DNA of 64,000 bases from UBA4416 sp040389965. Its GTDB lineage: Bacteria > Bacteroidota > Bacteroidia > B-17B0 > Aurantibacillaceae. The position numbers and the translations under genes were made by a program. The stretch's first letter is position 1. Every line of letters begins with the position of its first letter. The DNA lies in assembly GCA_040389965.1 (NCBI GenBank), contig JAZJZF010000013.1:9606-73605 (forward strand), written 5' to 3'. This document shows, one piece after another, positions 53,430-61,749 of the stretch. The notes under the pieces are model-generated. The model had not been told where the DNA came from. It made no database searches and was given only the letters and a program-made list of their open reading frames with translations.

Positions 53430-54704
53430 ATGAATAAATACATTAATAAATATCTGCAAATACGTTCAGAACCCCTGGAAATGAGGGAGGATATCCGCTT
53501 CATACTATTACAGTTATTTGTGTTTTTTCTGCCATTTGATATGCTATACTCAAATATCATTTTACTTCTATTGGTTATTACAACGATTTTAGATATAAAA
53601 AAAGAAAAAATCAAACAGATTCCTAAACAAATATGGATTTTTCAGCTTATCTATTTTCTTTCAGTCATTGGCTACTTTTACTCTTATCACAAATCTGTTG
53701 CAGGTTTTTTACTCGAACGACAACTTACCATTATATTAATACCAGTACTTTTACCTCTGGCAGTAGGCATAAATGAAAAAAGAAAAAGAGGCTTGTTAAA
53801 CGCTTTTATACTAAGTTCAGTTTTAACGGTCTGTTTATTGTTTTTAAATGTGCTTATTACAATTAAAGAACTACATCTTCCGTTAACAGGAATATTTACA
53901 AAAGAATTTTTTAACCACAGGTTTTCTGCTCCAATTGGCATTCATGCGGGTTATCTGTCGCTTTATGTTTCTCTTTGTCTTATTTACACATTACAATTGA
54001 TCGTAGTAACAAAATTGAAAAAAATCAAGATTCTACTAATTTTGTTTTTCGTTATTCAGCTTGCAGGGCTTATTTTTCTGGCATCCAGAAATATTTTAAT
54101 TACAACCATTTTAATCATGAGTTTTGTATTTCCTTTTTTTTACGTAAAAAAGAAACTACTCTATATTATAAGTATTACTCTACTCCTGGTTGTTGGTTTT
54201 ATTGCTGTTAATAATATTTCTTACCTTAAAAAAAGATTTACTTCGGAGCTGATAAGTGATATTAAATTAACACAAAGCACCGATAATTTTGAATTAACGG
54301 AGCCCAGAATAGACCGATGGCAAGGTGGTGTAAGGTTGTTTATGAGATCGCCCATAATAGGTTATGGTACAGGGGACGAAATTAGCATGTTAAAAACGGA
54401 GTATATTAAAAGTGGATTGTATATTTCTTATCTTGAAGAGTTTAATGCCCATAACCAATACCTTTCTTATTTATTAAAAAACGGAATTATTGGCTTATTG
54501 ATCTTTCTATCGATTTTTATATATTTTGTTTACCTTGCTTTTAAAGGGAGGGACTATATTTATATTTCTTTCTTATTTCTACTATTAATTGGCTTTTTAA
54601 CTGAAAATATTTTGGATGCAAATAAAGGGATCCTGTTTTTTGCTTTCTTTAATACTTTTTTTGGATATAATATATTAAAAAAAAGTAAGAGTATTCCAGG
54701 CTAA
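53430..54704 (+). CDS. O-antigen ligase/polymerase family membrane protein
   Basis: 424 residues with about eleven membrane segments and a periplasmic loop around 275-350 that contains EPRIDRWQGGVRLFMRSPII, GYGTGDE and FNAHNQYLSYLLKNGIIGL. These are the marks of the Wzy_C/WaaL family, in which the HN loop binds the lipid-linked glycan. Its ATG starts at the base after the upstream stop. With the protein at 48494 the locus has two polymerase/ligase-like proteins, so one may polymerise and the other ligate (inference). Confidence 0.85.
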   Translation: MNKYINKYLQIRSEPLEMREDIRFILLQLFVFFLPFDMLYSNIILLLLVITTILDIKKEKIKQIPKQIWIFQLIYFLSVIGYFYSYHKSVAGFLLERQLTIILIPVLLPLAVGINEKRKRGLLNAFILSSVLTVCLLFLNVLITIKELHLPLTGIFTKEFFNHRFSAPIGIHAGYLSLYVSLCLIYTLQLIVVTKLKKIKILLILFFVIQLAGLIFLASRNILITTILIMSFVFPFFYVKKKLLYIISITLLLVVGFIAVNNISYLKKRFTSELISDIKLTQSTDNFELTEPRIDRWQGGVRLFMRSPIIGYGTGDEISMLKTEYIKSGLYISYLEEFNAHNQYLSYLLKNGIIGLLIFLSIFIYFVYLAFKGRDYIYISFLFLLLIGFLTENILDANKGILFFAFFNTFFGYNILKKSKSIPG

Positions 54705-54800
54705 AACAAGAAGTCCAAAAAATGCATCTCCGTTTTAAATGCTACTACTACAATCAAACATTATTACTTTTGATTCATAGATAACCTATTAACAACCTAT

Positions 54801-55274
54801 ATGGAAATCGCTAACACTATACAGATAGTTGACTATACGCCTCACCACCGCCTTCGCTTTAAAGAAATAAATGAACAATGGATCACTCGCTCCTACGTGA
54901 TGGAAGAAGAAGATATTAAAACGGTGGAAGATCCTGAAACCTATATTTTAAAAGACGGAGGAAAAATATACATTGCCTTATACAAAGGCTATCCTGTAGG
55001 AACCTGCGCCTATCTTAATATGGGAGATAAGGTATATGAAATGATCAAATTTGCAATTGACGAACAGTACCGCGGATTAAAGATCGGAAAGGTCCTGGCT
55101 GAAGAATCTGTGGAAAGCATAAAGAACCATGGGGCTACGAAGATCATTTTATTCTCTAATAAAAAAGGATCGGCCAAAGCCATAGAGATGTATTATAAAA
55201 TGGGCTTTACAGAAGTGCCTTTAGGAACATCTGAATTTGCCAGGGCAGATATAAAAATGGAATTAGGTTTTTAA
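54801..55274 (+). CDS. GNAT family N-acetyltransferase
   Basis: 157 residues. IQIVDYTPHHRLRFKEINEQ at the start and FAIDEQYRGLKIGKVLAEES (acetyl-CoA loop) with KAIEMYYKMGFTEV at the end are typical. MEEEDIKTVEDPETYILKDG is a segment seen in a distinct GNAT subgroup. The acceptor is unknown. It converges on dusB with only 15 bases between, and no terminator is visible. Confidence 0.87.
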   Translation: MEIANTIQIVDYTPHHRLRFKEINEQWITRSYVMEEEDIKTVEDPETYILKDGGKIYIALYKGYPVGTCAYLNMGDKVYEMIKFAIDEQYRGLKIGKVLAEESVESIKNHGATKIILFSNKKGSAKAIEMYYKMGFTEVPLGTSEFARADIKMELGF

Positions 55275-55289
55275 GAACGACCGCTTATA

Positions 55290-56279
55290 TTAAGCTTCGT
55301 GGAAAGCATATTTTTCAGGAATCGATAGCAATATTTCCCTGATTTCTTCAATATTATCAGTGGTTACAAGCTTCATACGGGTATCTTTAAAATGCTCGAT
55401 GCCTTTAAAGTAATTAGTATAGTGCGGACGCATTTCCAACACTCCTAATTTAGGGCCTTTCCACTCTATCGATTTATCGAAATGCGCTAAGGCAACTTCC
55501 ACTCTATTTTCTAAGGTTGGTTTTGCCAAATGCTCTCCCGTTTTAAAATAATGTTTTATTTCGTTAAAGATCCACGGATAACCAATACTGGCACGGCCAA
55601 TCATCATTCCATCCAGGCCATATCTGTTTTTATATTCCAGGGCTTTTTCGGGAGTTGTAATATCTCCGTTTCCAAAAATAGGAATATGTATACGAGGATT
55701 ATTCTTTACAGCTGCAATTGGCTCCCAGTTTGCGGAACCTTTATACATTTGAGCACGTGTTCTGCCATGTATGGTTAGCGCTTTAATACCAACATCCTGT
55801 AAGCGTTCTGCCACCTCCATAATGTTAATCATGCTCTCGTCCCAACCCAAACGGGTTTTGACAGTAACAGGTAAATTAGTTGATTTTACAACTGCTTTGG
55901 TTAAACGTACCATCAGATCCACATCCTTTAATACCCCCGCCCCTGCTCCTTTGCAAACCACTTTTTTAACCGGGCAACCAAAGTTAATATCCAGAATATC
56001 GGGCTGCGTGGCATCTACAATTTTTGCAGACATGGCCATAGCCTCCTCATCGCCACCAAAGATCTGGATACCGATAGGCTTTTCGTAATCAAAAATATCG
56101 AGTTTTTTCCTGCTTTTAATGGCATCTCTGATCAATCCTTCACTGCTGATAAATTCGGTGTACATTAAATCAGCACCATACTTTTTACAAACGTACCTAA
56201 ATGGTGGGTCACTTACATCCTCCATGGGAGCAAGTAATAATGGGAATTCCCCTAATTCTATGTCAGCTATTTTTACGAT
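55290..56279 (-). CDS. dusB: tRNA-dihydrouridine synthase (DusB-type), apparent ATC start
   Basis: 329 residues if started at 56279. FMN- and NADPH-dependent enzyme that reduces uridines in the tRNA D-loop. PLLLAPMEDVSDPPFRYVCK, IQIFGGDEEAM, DINFGCPVKKV (catalytic Cys) and IPIFGNGDI are all present. The only usual start is the ATG at 56225, which would remove the first beta strand; upstream the frame reads IVKIADIELGEFPLLLAP, matching the family's usual MVKIG.IEL.EFPLLLAP with ATC in place of ATG. A TATCTTTG box ends 4 bases before this ATC, so a leaderless ATC start is my best reading. A sequence error is possible. Confidence 0.93.
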   Translation of the reverse strand: MVKIADIELGEFPLLLAPMEDVSDPPFRYVCKKYGADLMYTEFISSEGLIRDAIKSRKKLDIFDYEKPIGIQIFGGDEEAMAMSAKIVDATQPDILDINFGCPVKKVVCKGAGAGVLKDVDLMVRLTKAVVKSTNLPVTVKTRLGWDESMINIMEVAERLQDVGIKALTIHGRTRAQMYKGSANWEPIAAVKNNPRIHIPIFGNGDITTPEKALEYKNRYGLDGMMIGRASIGYPWIFNEIKHYFKTGEHLAKPTLENRVEVALAHFDKSIEWKGPKLGVLEMRPHYTNYFKGIEHFKDTRMKLVTTDNIEEIREILLSIPEKYAFHEA

Positions 56280-56283
56280 GGCG

Positions 56284-56291
56284 CAAAGATA
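56284..56291 (-). promoter_or_regulatory. -7 promoter box for dusB
   Basis: TATCTTTG on the minus strand, ending 4 bases before the ATC codon at 56279. The same spacing is seen for the ATG at 449. No good -33 element is visible. Confidence 0.5.
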
Positions 56292-56340
56292 AGGAATTAT
56301 ACTGAGGTATTAAATGGAAACAACCACGTTTTAACGCTTT

Positions 56341-57597
56341 TTACTCTTCTTCTGATTCAGGTTTAAGGCCAGCTGCCGTAGGGCCATCAATGGCCCCATA
56401 AATGCGCCAGGTTGAATAGACGCTGCGGTTGAGCCTGTTACTCAATACAATAATTGTTAAACTGTCGTTTAAACGCCTGTGAAAAGAGGTGCGGTAGCCA
56501 TGCCACCAGCCGTTATGAAATACTTCTTTGTTGTTAGTGCTCATGTCTTTCATCCGCCATCCAAGACCATAATTACCAAGTTTCCGTTCGGGGCTATAGG
56601 GCGCATAAGCCAGATCCTGTGTTGCTTTTGATAATATTTTATTTTGATATAATGCGTTACTCAATAAAAACAAATCATAGGTTGTCGTATAAATTCCTTT
56701 GTCGCCAAGCACCCCATCATAAGGATCCTTTGCTACTTCCTGGTATTTCATGGTATAACCATGCGTGAAATTAACTCCGTTAAAATCGACCGTTTTGTAA
56801 GTATAGGAATGATTCATTCCAAGAGGTGTAAACACTTCATCTTTAAGATAGTCTGAATACGTTTTCCCTGAAACTTTTTCAATGATCATGGCCAGCAAAG
56901 CAAAATTAGTGTTGCAATAATTAAACCGGGTGCCGGGTTTTAAATATGCTTTTGGCCTGTTTTCAATCATAATATCAAGCAGTTCTTTATCTGATAGAAA
57001 TTCCGTTTTTTCTTTTAAAAAGGCGTTACAAAAATAAATGTAGTTCGGCAATCCTGATCTGTGGCTCAGCAGCTGCTGTACTGTAATATCGGTATACGGA
57101 AAACCGGGTAAAATATCCACCACCTTAGCGTCCAACCTCAGTTTACCTTTTTCGTAAAGCGTTAAAACGGCAATGCCTGTAATGACTTTTGATACAGATG
57201 CCAGCTGAAATAAAGAGGTATCAGTTAGTTTTATGTTTTTTTCTTTAATCGCATAGCCAAACGATTTTTGATAAATAATATCGTTTCCTTTTGCTATCAA
57301 TACATTGCCATTAAAAGCATCAGCAGCATATAATTTCGTAAAAAGAGTATCTATTCGGTAAGCCTGCTGTTTATATTTAAACGAATCCATTTCACCGGCA
57401 GACTTAATGAATGAATCAGGATGAGCCGAAGATTCTGTTTGATTGCAATTAACAATTAAAAAAGNNNNNNNNNNGGCAAAGGGATGCGCTATGATACGGA
57501 GGTTGTGAAGAGGAAGCAGGGTAAAAAGACTGCATAAAAATATGAAATCACACAATATTAAAAAAGAAAAAAGAATAAGTGCCAATAAGTATTTCAT
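56341..57597 (-). CDS. Serine hydrolase (class C beta-lactamase/DD-peptidase fold), N-terminus interrupted by gap
   Basis: About 418 residues with a 10-N gap near residue 43. The catalytic SxxK is SVSK at 134-137 and the second motif is YCN at 227-229; HNGWWHG takes the place of KTG. FNGNVLIAKGNDIIYQKSFG is the family's first strand. These enzymes hydrolyse peptides, esters or beta-lactams in the envelope. After the gap the sequence reads FLIVNCNQTESS, which looks like the end of a lipoprotein signal, so the true N-terminus may lie inside the gap and the first 41 residues may not belong. Confidence 0.85.
   Translation of the reverse strand: MKYLLALILFSFLILCDFIFLCSLFTLLPLHNLRIIAHPFAXXXXFLIVNCNQTESSAHPDSFIKSAGEMDSFKYKQQAYRIDTLFTKLYAADAFNGNVLIAKGNDIIYQKSFGYAIKEKNIKLTDTSLFQLASVSKVITGIAVLTLYEKGKLRLDAKVVDILPGFPYTDITVQQLLSHRSGLPNYIYFCNAFLKEKTEFLSDKELLDIMIENRPKAYLKPGTRFNYCNTNFALLAMIIEKVSGKTYSDYLKDEVFTPLGMNHSYTYKTVDFNGVNFTHGYTMKYQEVAKDPYDGVLGDKGIYTTTYDLFLLSNALYQNKILSKATQDLAYAPYSPERKLGNYGLGWRMKDMSTNNKEVFHNGWWHGYRTSFHRRLNDSLTIIVLSNRLNRSVYSTWRIYGAIDGPTAAGLKPESEEE
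57465..57474. other. Assembly gap (10 N) in the serine hydrolase gene
   Basis: Ten N just upstream of the lipobox-like segment. The frame happens to carry through, but the true length is unknown. Confidence 0.95.
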
Positions 57598-57623
57598 GTG
57601 TGTGTATAGTGCTGTAAAAATGA

Positions 57624-58358
57624 CTATTTCTTTCCTTTGGCAGGTTCATCGTCATCTTTGTATTTATCATAATCCAATTTATTACCCCAAAAATTCATTT
57701 GCTGTTTTATCCACACCTTACGGCCGGCGATATAATTACTTGGTGGATTTGCCTTATACTGCAAGGGATTAGGTAATATAGCGGCAATAGCAGCAGCTTC
57801 GTCCTTGGTTATTTTTTTCGCGGATTTGTGAAACCAGTATTGGCAGGCAGCTTCGGCACCATATATACCTTTACCCATTTCAATACTATTAAGGTACACT
57901 TCCATAATACGTTCCTTACTCCAAAAAACTTCAATTAATAGCGTAAACCAAGCTTCCATGCCTTTTCTAATAAAACTTCTGCCAGGCCATAAAAAAACAT
58001 TTTTAGCTGTTTGCTGGGTAATGGTACTGGCGCCTCTCACACGTTTACCTTCCTCATTTTCTTTCATCGCTTTTTTGATAGCCCCTACATCAAAACCAAA
58101 ATGCTTTAAATAGTTCTGATCTTCGCTACAAACAACAGCCAACTGTAATTTGGGAGAAATCTCTTCTAAAGGTACCCAGTCATGCTTCATCACAATACCT
58201 TTATCTTTTCCCATTTGCTCAACATTTCTGATCAGCATAAGGGGCGTAATAGGAATAGGTACCCATCTGAATACAATAACCGAAACAATAGAAAGGATAA
58301 AAAAACCTACAACAGCTTTCCATGTAAAAGTCCATATCTTCCCTAATATTTTTCTCAT
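57624..58358 (-). CDS. mtgA: Monofunctional biosynthetic peptidoglycan transglycosylase
   Basis: 244 residues. One membrane anchor (about 12-32), then a GT51 domain that polymerises lipid II into glycan strands. The catalytic Glu79 is in VCSEDQNYLKHFGFD; GASTITQQTAKNVFLWPGRS (109-128) and RIMEVYLNSIEMGKGIYGAE are the other family motifs. The C-terminus is charged. It is divergent from the thioredoxin-like gene and 26 bases upstream of the serine hydrolase gene, so the two may be cotranscribed. Confidence 0.95.
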   Translation of the reverse strand: MRKILGKIWTFTWKAVVGFFILSIVSVIVFRWVPIPITPLMLIRNVEQMGKDKGIVMKHDWVPLEEISPKLQLAVVCSEDQNYLKHFGFDVGAIKKAMKENEEGKRVRGASTITQQTAKNVFLWPGRSFIRKGMEAWFTLLIEVFWSKERIMEVYLNSIEMGKGIYGAEAACQYWFHKSAKKITKDEAAAIAAILPNPLQYKANPPSNYIAGRKVWIKQQMNFWGNKLDYDKYKDDDEPAKGKK

Positions 58359-58435
58359 AAATTGTAAAACTATTCTATAATTTACTGTAAGTTTACACTC
58401 CCTTAGTTTTTTAACAACAATCTATTTTTAATAAC

Positions 58436-58930
58436 ATGAAGGCAAAATATATATACATATCCCTGGCTATTATAGCTATTGCGGCGCTTGCCATCTTTTT
58501 TTACAATAAATATAACGTTGCCCCCACTATTGATATTTCCAAAATTGAAGTTGTTGACCAGGATACCAATCTTTTTGATATAAAATCATTAAAAGGAAAA
58601 AAAGTCATTGTAAGTTTTTACGCCAGCTGGTGCCCTAATTGCATTACTGAACTAAAAGAGATCAATTCAATAAAAAGCACTAAACTGAGCGATGTTACCG
58701 TACTTTGTGTAACAGACGAAAGCATTGAGAAAATGGTGGATTTTAAAAACACAACTCAATACCCTTTTACATTTGTAACATTAACCAGTAATTTTAATGC
58801 TTTCGGGATCTTTTCTATTCCCACTACCTATCTGTTAAATACAAAAGGCGAAGTGGTTTACGATAATGTTGGCTACATAGAATGGACAGATGAATCGACC
58901 CTTGAACATCTAAAAAGTTTAATGCAATAA
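58436..58930 (+). CDS. Membrane-anchored thioredoxin-like protein (TlpA/ResA type)
   Basis: 164 residues. An N-terminal anchor (about 5-23), then a thioredoxin fold in the periplasm: KGKKVIVSFYASWCPNCITE, with the redox pair Cys66 and Cys69 (WCPNC), and the cis-Pro loop FSIPTTYLLNTKGEVVYDN. TlpA/ResA proteins reduce disulfides, often in cytochrome c maturation; a link to the diheme protein at 33045 is possible but distant. Confidence 0.9.
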   Translation: MKAKYIYISLAIIAIAALAIFFYNKYNVAPTIDISKIEVVDQDTNLFDIKSLKGKKVIVSFYASWCPNCITELKEINSIKSTKLSDVTVLCVTDESIEKMVDFKNTTQYPFTFVTLTSNFNAFGIFSIPTTYLLNTKGEVVYDNVGYIEWTDESTLEHLKSLMQ

Positions 58931-58986
58931 TTGATACAGTTTAGCGTCTTTTAGCTATATTTAGAACCTGTTTTATACACTATTTT

Positions 58987-60393
58987 ATGACAAAAATTAA
59001 ATTCGGAACCGACGGTTGGAGAGCTATCATAGCAAAAGATTTTACAGTAGAAAATGTAGCAAGAGTTACAGAAGCTACTGCTATATGGATAAAACAAAAT
59101 TTTAAGGAGCCAAGTGCCGTAGTTGGTCACGATTGCCGCTTTGCCGGCGAATTATTTGCTGAAACAACCGCTAAAGTATTTATTGCAAATGGTGTAAAAG
59201 TATTTTTAGCAAAAGATTATGTATCAACTCCCATGATCTCTTTAGGAGCCTTGAAATTAAAGGCCTCTTTAGGTATTATTATTACAGCAAGTCACAATCC
59301 GCCATCATACAATGGTTATAAATTAAAAGGACATTACGGCGGGCCTTTGATTCCTGAAAAAATTCAGGAAATTGAAGATATTATCCCGGAGAAAGCAAAC
59401 CAGAATTATGATGCCGTTGATTTAAAAGAGGCAGAGAAAAAAGGGTTGTTAGAATACACGAATCTGGAAGACATGTATTTAAAACATGTTGAGGAATCGT
59501 TTGATCTTAAAGCAATTAAATCATCTGGTTTAAAGCTTGCCTACGACAGTATGTTTGGTGCTGGTAAACGTGTGATGAAACGTTTGTTCCCTGAAATTAT
59601 TCATTTACACGATGATGATAATCCCGGTTTTCACGGACAGGCACCTGAGCCTATTCACAAAAATTTATTGGAATTTAGTGAACTGATCAAAAAAGACGGA
59701 CACATTAACTGCGGTTTATGTACCGATGGAGATGCTGATAGAATTGGACTTTACGATAGCAAAGGAAATTTTGTAGACTCGCACCACATTATTTTATTAT
59801 TGGTAAAATACCTGGTTGAAGAAAAGAAATATGGCGGAAAAATTGTTGCGGCATTTTCTGTAACACCCCGTATACATAAACTGGCTACACATTACAATTT
59901 ACCAATTGTGATTACTCAAATTGGTTTCAAACATATTGCAGGTTACATGATCAATGAAGATGTGATTATGGGCGGTGAAGAAAGTGGCGGAATTGCGATT
60001 AAAGGCCACATTCCTGAACGCGATGGTATCTGGATGGGCTTAACCATTTGGGAATACATGGCCAAATCGGGTAAAACGCTTGAACAATTAATTGAAGACC
60101 TTTATAAATTAACGGGAGCTTTTGTTTACGAGCGTAACGATTTACATTTGACAGAAGAGGTGAAACAAAAAATCATTAAAGGTTGTAAAGACGATATCTA
60201 TAAATCTTTTGGGCCTTATAAAGTAGAGCGTTTAGAAACTATTGATGGCTGGAAATACCATTTTGAAAATGACCAGTGGTTAATGATCAGAGCCAGCGGA
60301 ACGGAACCTGTATTACGTTTATACGGAGAAAGCGATACGCTTGAAAATACACGTAAACTGTTAAAAGCAGCACAGGAAACATTATTGGGATAA
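58987..60393 (+). CDS. Phosphoglucomutase/phosphomannomutase family protein
   Basis: 468 residues, full length. It interconverts hexose 1- and 6-phosphates through a phosphoserine. Motifs: phosphoserine loop ITASHNPPSYNG (Ser102), metal-binding DGDADR (247-252), sugar-binding GGEESGG (329-335) and phosphate-binding RASGTEPVLRLYGE at the C-terminus. It may supply nucleotide-sugar precursors to the glycan locus. It lies 4 bases before the next gene. Confidence 0.95.
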   Translation: MTKIKFGTDGWRAIIAKDFTVENVARVTEATAIWIKQNFKEPSAVVGHDCRFAGELFAETTAKVFIANGVKVFLAKDYVSTPMISLGALKLKASLGIIITASHNPPSYNGYKLKGHYGGPLIPEKIQEIEDIIPEKANQNYDAVDLKEAEKKGLLEYTNLEDMYLKHVEESFDLKAIKSSGLKLAYDSMFGAGKRVMKRLFPEIIHLHDDDNPGFHGQAPEPIHKNLLEFSELIKKDGHINCGLCTDGDADRIGLYDSKGNFVDSHHIILLLVKYLVEEKKYGGKIVAAFSVTPRIHKLATHYNLPIVITQIGFKHIAGYMINEDVIMGGEESGGIAIKGHIPERDGIWMGLTIWEYMAKSGKTLEQLIEDLYKLTGAFVYERNDLHLTEEVKQKIIKGCKDDIYKSFGPYKVERLETIDGWKYHFENDQWLMIRASGTEPVLRLYGESDTLENTRKLLKAAQETLLG

Positions 60394-60397
60394 TTCA

Positions 60398-61102
60398 ATG
60401 AAACTATTAATCATTCTGTTTTTTAGTGTTACAGGCATTAATAGTTTAATTGCTCAAAATATTACCGTTGAAGCTAAAACAGGCAGCAGCAACACACATT
60501 ATACCTTCATAAAAAAGAATACCTGCTCCATTGCTTTTACCGATAAACGTCCCGATAAAAATGACGTAACTATATTAGCCTGTATTCCTGCGGCATTTAC
60601 AAACCTCGATAATTACAAAGTTGATGGTATTTATGCGGTTAATGGAAAAATAGAGAATGCAGCCGTTATTAATACAACTCTGGGTGGCGTATGTTATATC
60701 GAACATAATACCTGTCGCATTTTTCAGTCAAATAAAGGGAAACTTATTAACGATAGTTTACTGAACATTGCTAAAAGCAACAAAGCTTCTTTTTTTCAGC
60801 AGATCCAATGCATCCAAAATGGGAAGGCAGCAAGCTTTAAGGATAAAAAAATATTTCAGCGAAGAGGTATTGCCATTTTAAAAGATAATTCTGTTGCTAT
60901 TATTGAAAGTAAAGAATCCATCACCTTAAAAGTATTTTCCGATGACCTTGCTTTACTTGGCGTTAAACAATTGATCTATACCGATATGGGTGCCTGGGAC
61001 GAAGGCTGGTATAAAGACCCTATAAACCATAAACTAACCGTTATAGGAATCGATCTTTCGCAAACAGCTAAACAGAGTAACTGGATTCTCTTTAAAAAAT
61101 AG
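60398..61102 (+). CDS. Secreted protein of unknown function (possibly phosphodiester glycosidase-like)
   Basis: 234 residues with signal peptide (to about 20, ..NSLIAQ). The sequence around CSIAFTDKRPDKNDVTILAC, IYAVNGKIENAAVINTTLGG and FQRRGIAILKDNSVAIIESK recalls the NAGPA/DUF2233 phosphodiester glycosidase fold, but the match is weak. It follows the phosphohexomutase gene by 4 bases and is likely cotranscribed. Confidence 0.55.
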   Translation: MKLLIILFFSVTGINSLIAQNITVEAKTGSSNTHYTFIKKNTCSIAFTDKRPDKNDVTILACIPAAFTNLDNYKVDGIYAVNGKIENAAVINTTLGGVCYIEHNTCRIFQSNKGKLINDSLLNIAKSNKASFFQQIQCIQNGKAASFKDKKIFQRRGIAILKDNSVAIIESKESITLKVFSDDLALLGVKQLIYTDMGAWDEGWYKDPINHKLTVIGIDLSQTAKQSNWILFKK

Positions 61103-61201
61103 CATAAAAAGTTAATTTTACCGTCTGTCACTTTGTGCAATAATAATTGAATATCAGTACGTTAATTTTAATTAAATTCATATTTTTCGGCGAAATTTCA
61201 T

Positions 61202-61209
61202 TAAGTTTG
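61202..61209 (+). promoter_or_regulatory. -7 promoter box for apt
   Basis: TAAGTTTG, the same sequence as the box at 437-444, 12 bases before the apt ATG. No convincing -33 TTTG is seen. Confidence 0.45.
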
Positions 61210-61221
61210 TAATCCTAACCA

Positions 61222-61749
61222 ATGTCATTAGAAAGCAATATAAAAGCAAGTATCAGGGACATTCCTGATTTTCCAAAACCCGGTATCATGTTCAAGGACA
61301 TTACCCCTATTTTTGAGAACCAGACGCTTTGTAATGAAATTACGAATGGATTTATTGAACGAATCGGTACAAAACCCGATGCTATTATAGGCATTGAAAG
61401 CCGGGGTTTTTTATTTGGTATTTTACTGGCAAATAAATTAAATGTTCCTTTTGTATTGGTAAGAAAAGCAGGAAAATTGCCCTATAAAACCATTAGCTAT
61501 GAATATGCATTGGAATATGGTACATCAAAAGTGGAAATGCATGTAGACAGCTTAAAAAAAGGCTGGAACGTGTTAATCCATGACGATCTTTTAGCAACCG
61601 GTGGCACGGCTGCCGCTGCTGCAAACCTTGTAGAACAACAGGGAGCAAAGGTCAGCGGATTCAGCTTTGTGGTTGAATTGGGATTTTTAAACGGAAAACA
61701 AAACTTAAATATACACTCAAATAACATAACATGTCTAGCGCAGTATTAG
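61222..61749 (+). CDS. apt: Adenine phosphoribosyltransferase
   Basis: 175 residues. It makes AMP from adenine and PRPP. IRDIPDFPKPGIMFKDITPI at the start, IGIESRGFLFG, and the PRPP-binding VLIHDDLLATGGTAAAA (117-133) are diagnostic. Its last 19 bases overlap the acyl-CoA dehydrogenase start; the C-terminus still ends in a family-like CLAQY, so the overlap looks real. Confidence 0.96.
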   Translation: MSLESNIKASIRDIPDFPKPGIMFKDITPIFENQTLCNEITNGFIERIGTKPDAIIGIESRGFLFGILLANKLNVPFVLVRKAGKLPYKTISYEYALEYGTSKVEMHVDSLKKGWNVLIHDDLLATGGTAAAAANLVEQQGAKVSGFSFVVELGFLNGKQNLNIHSNNITCLAQY

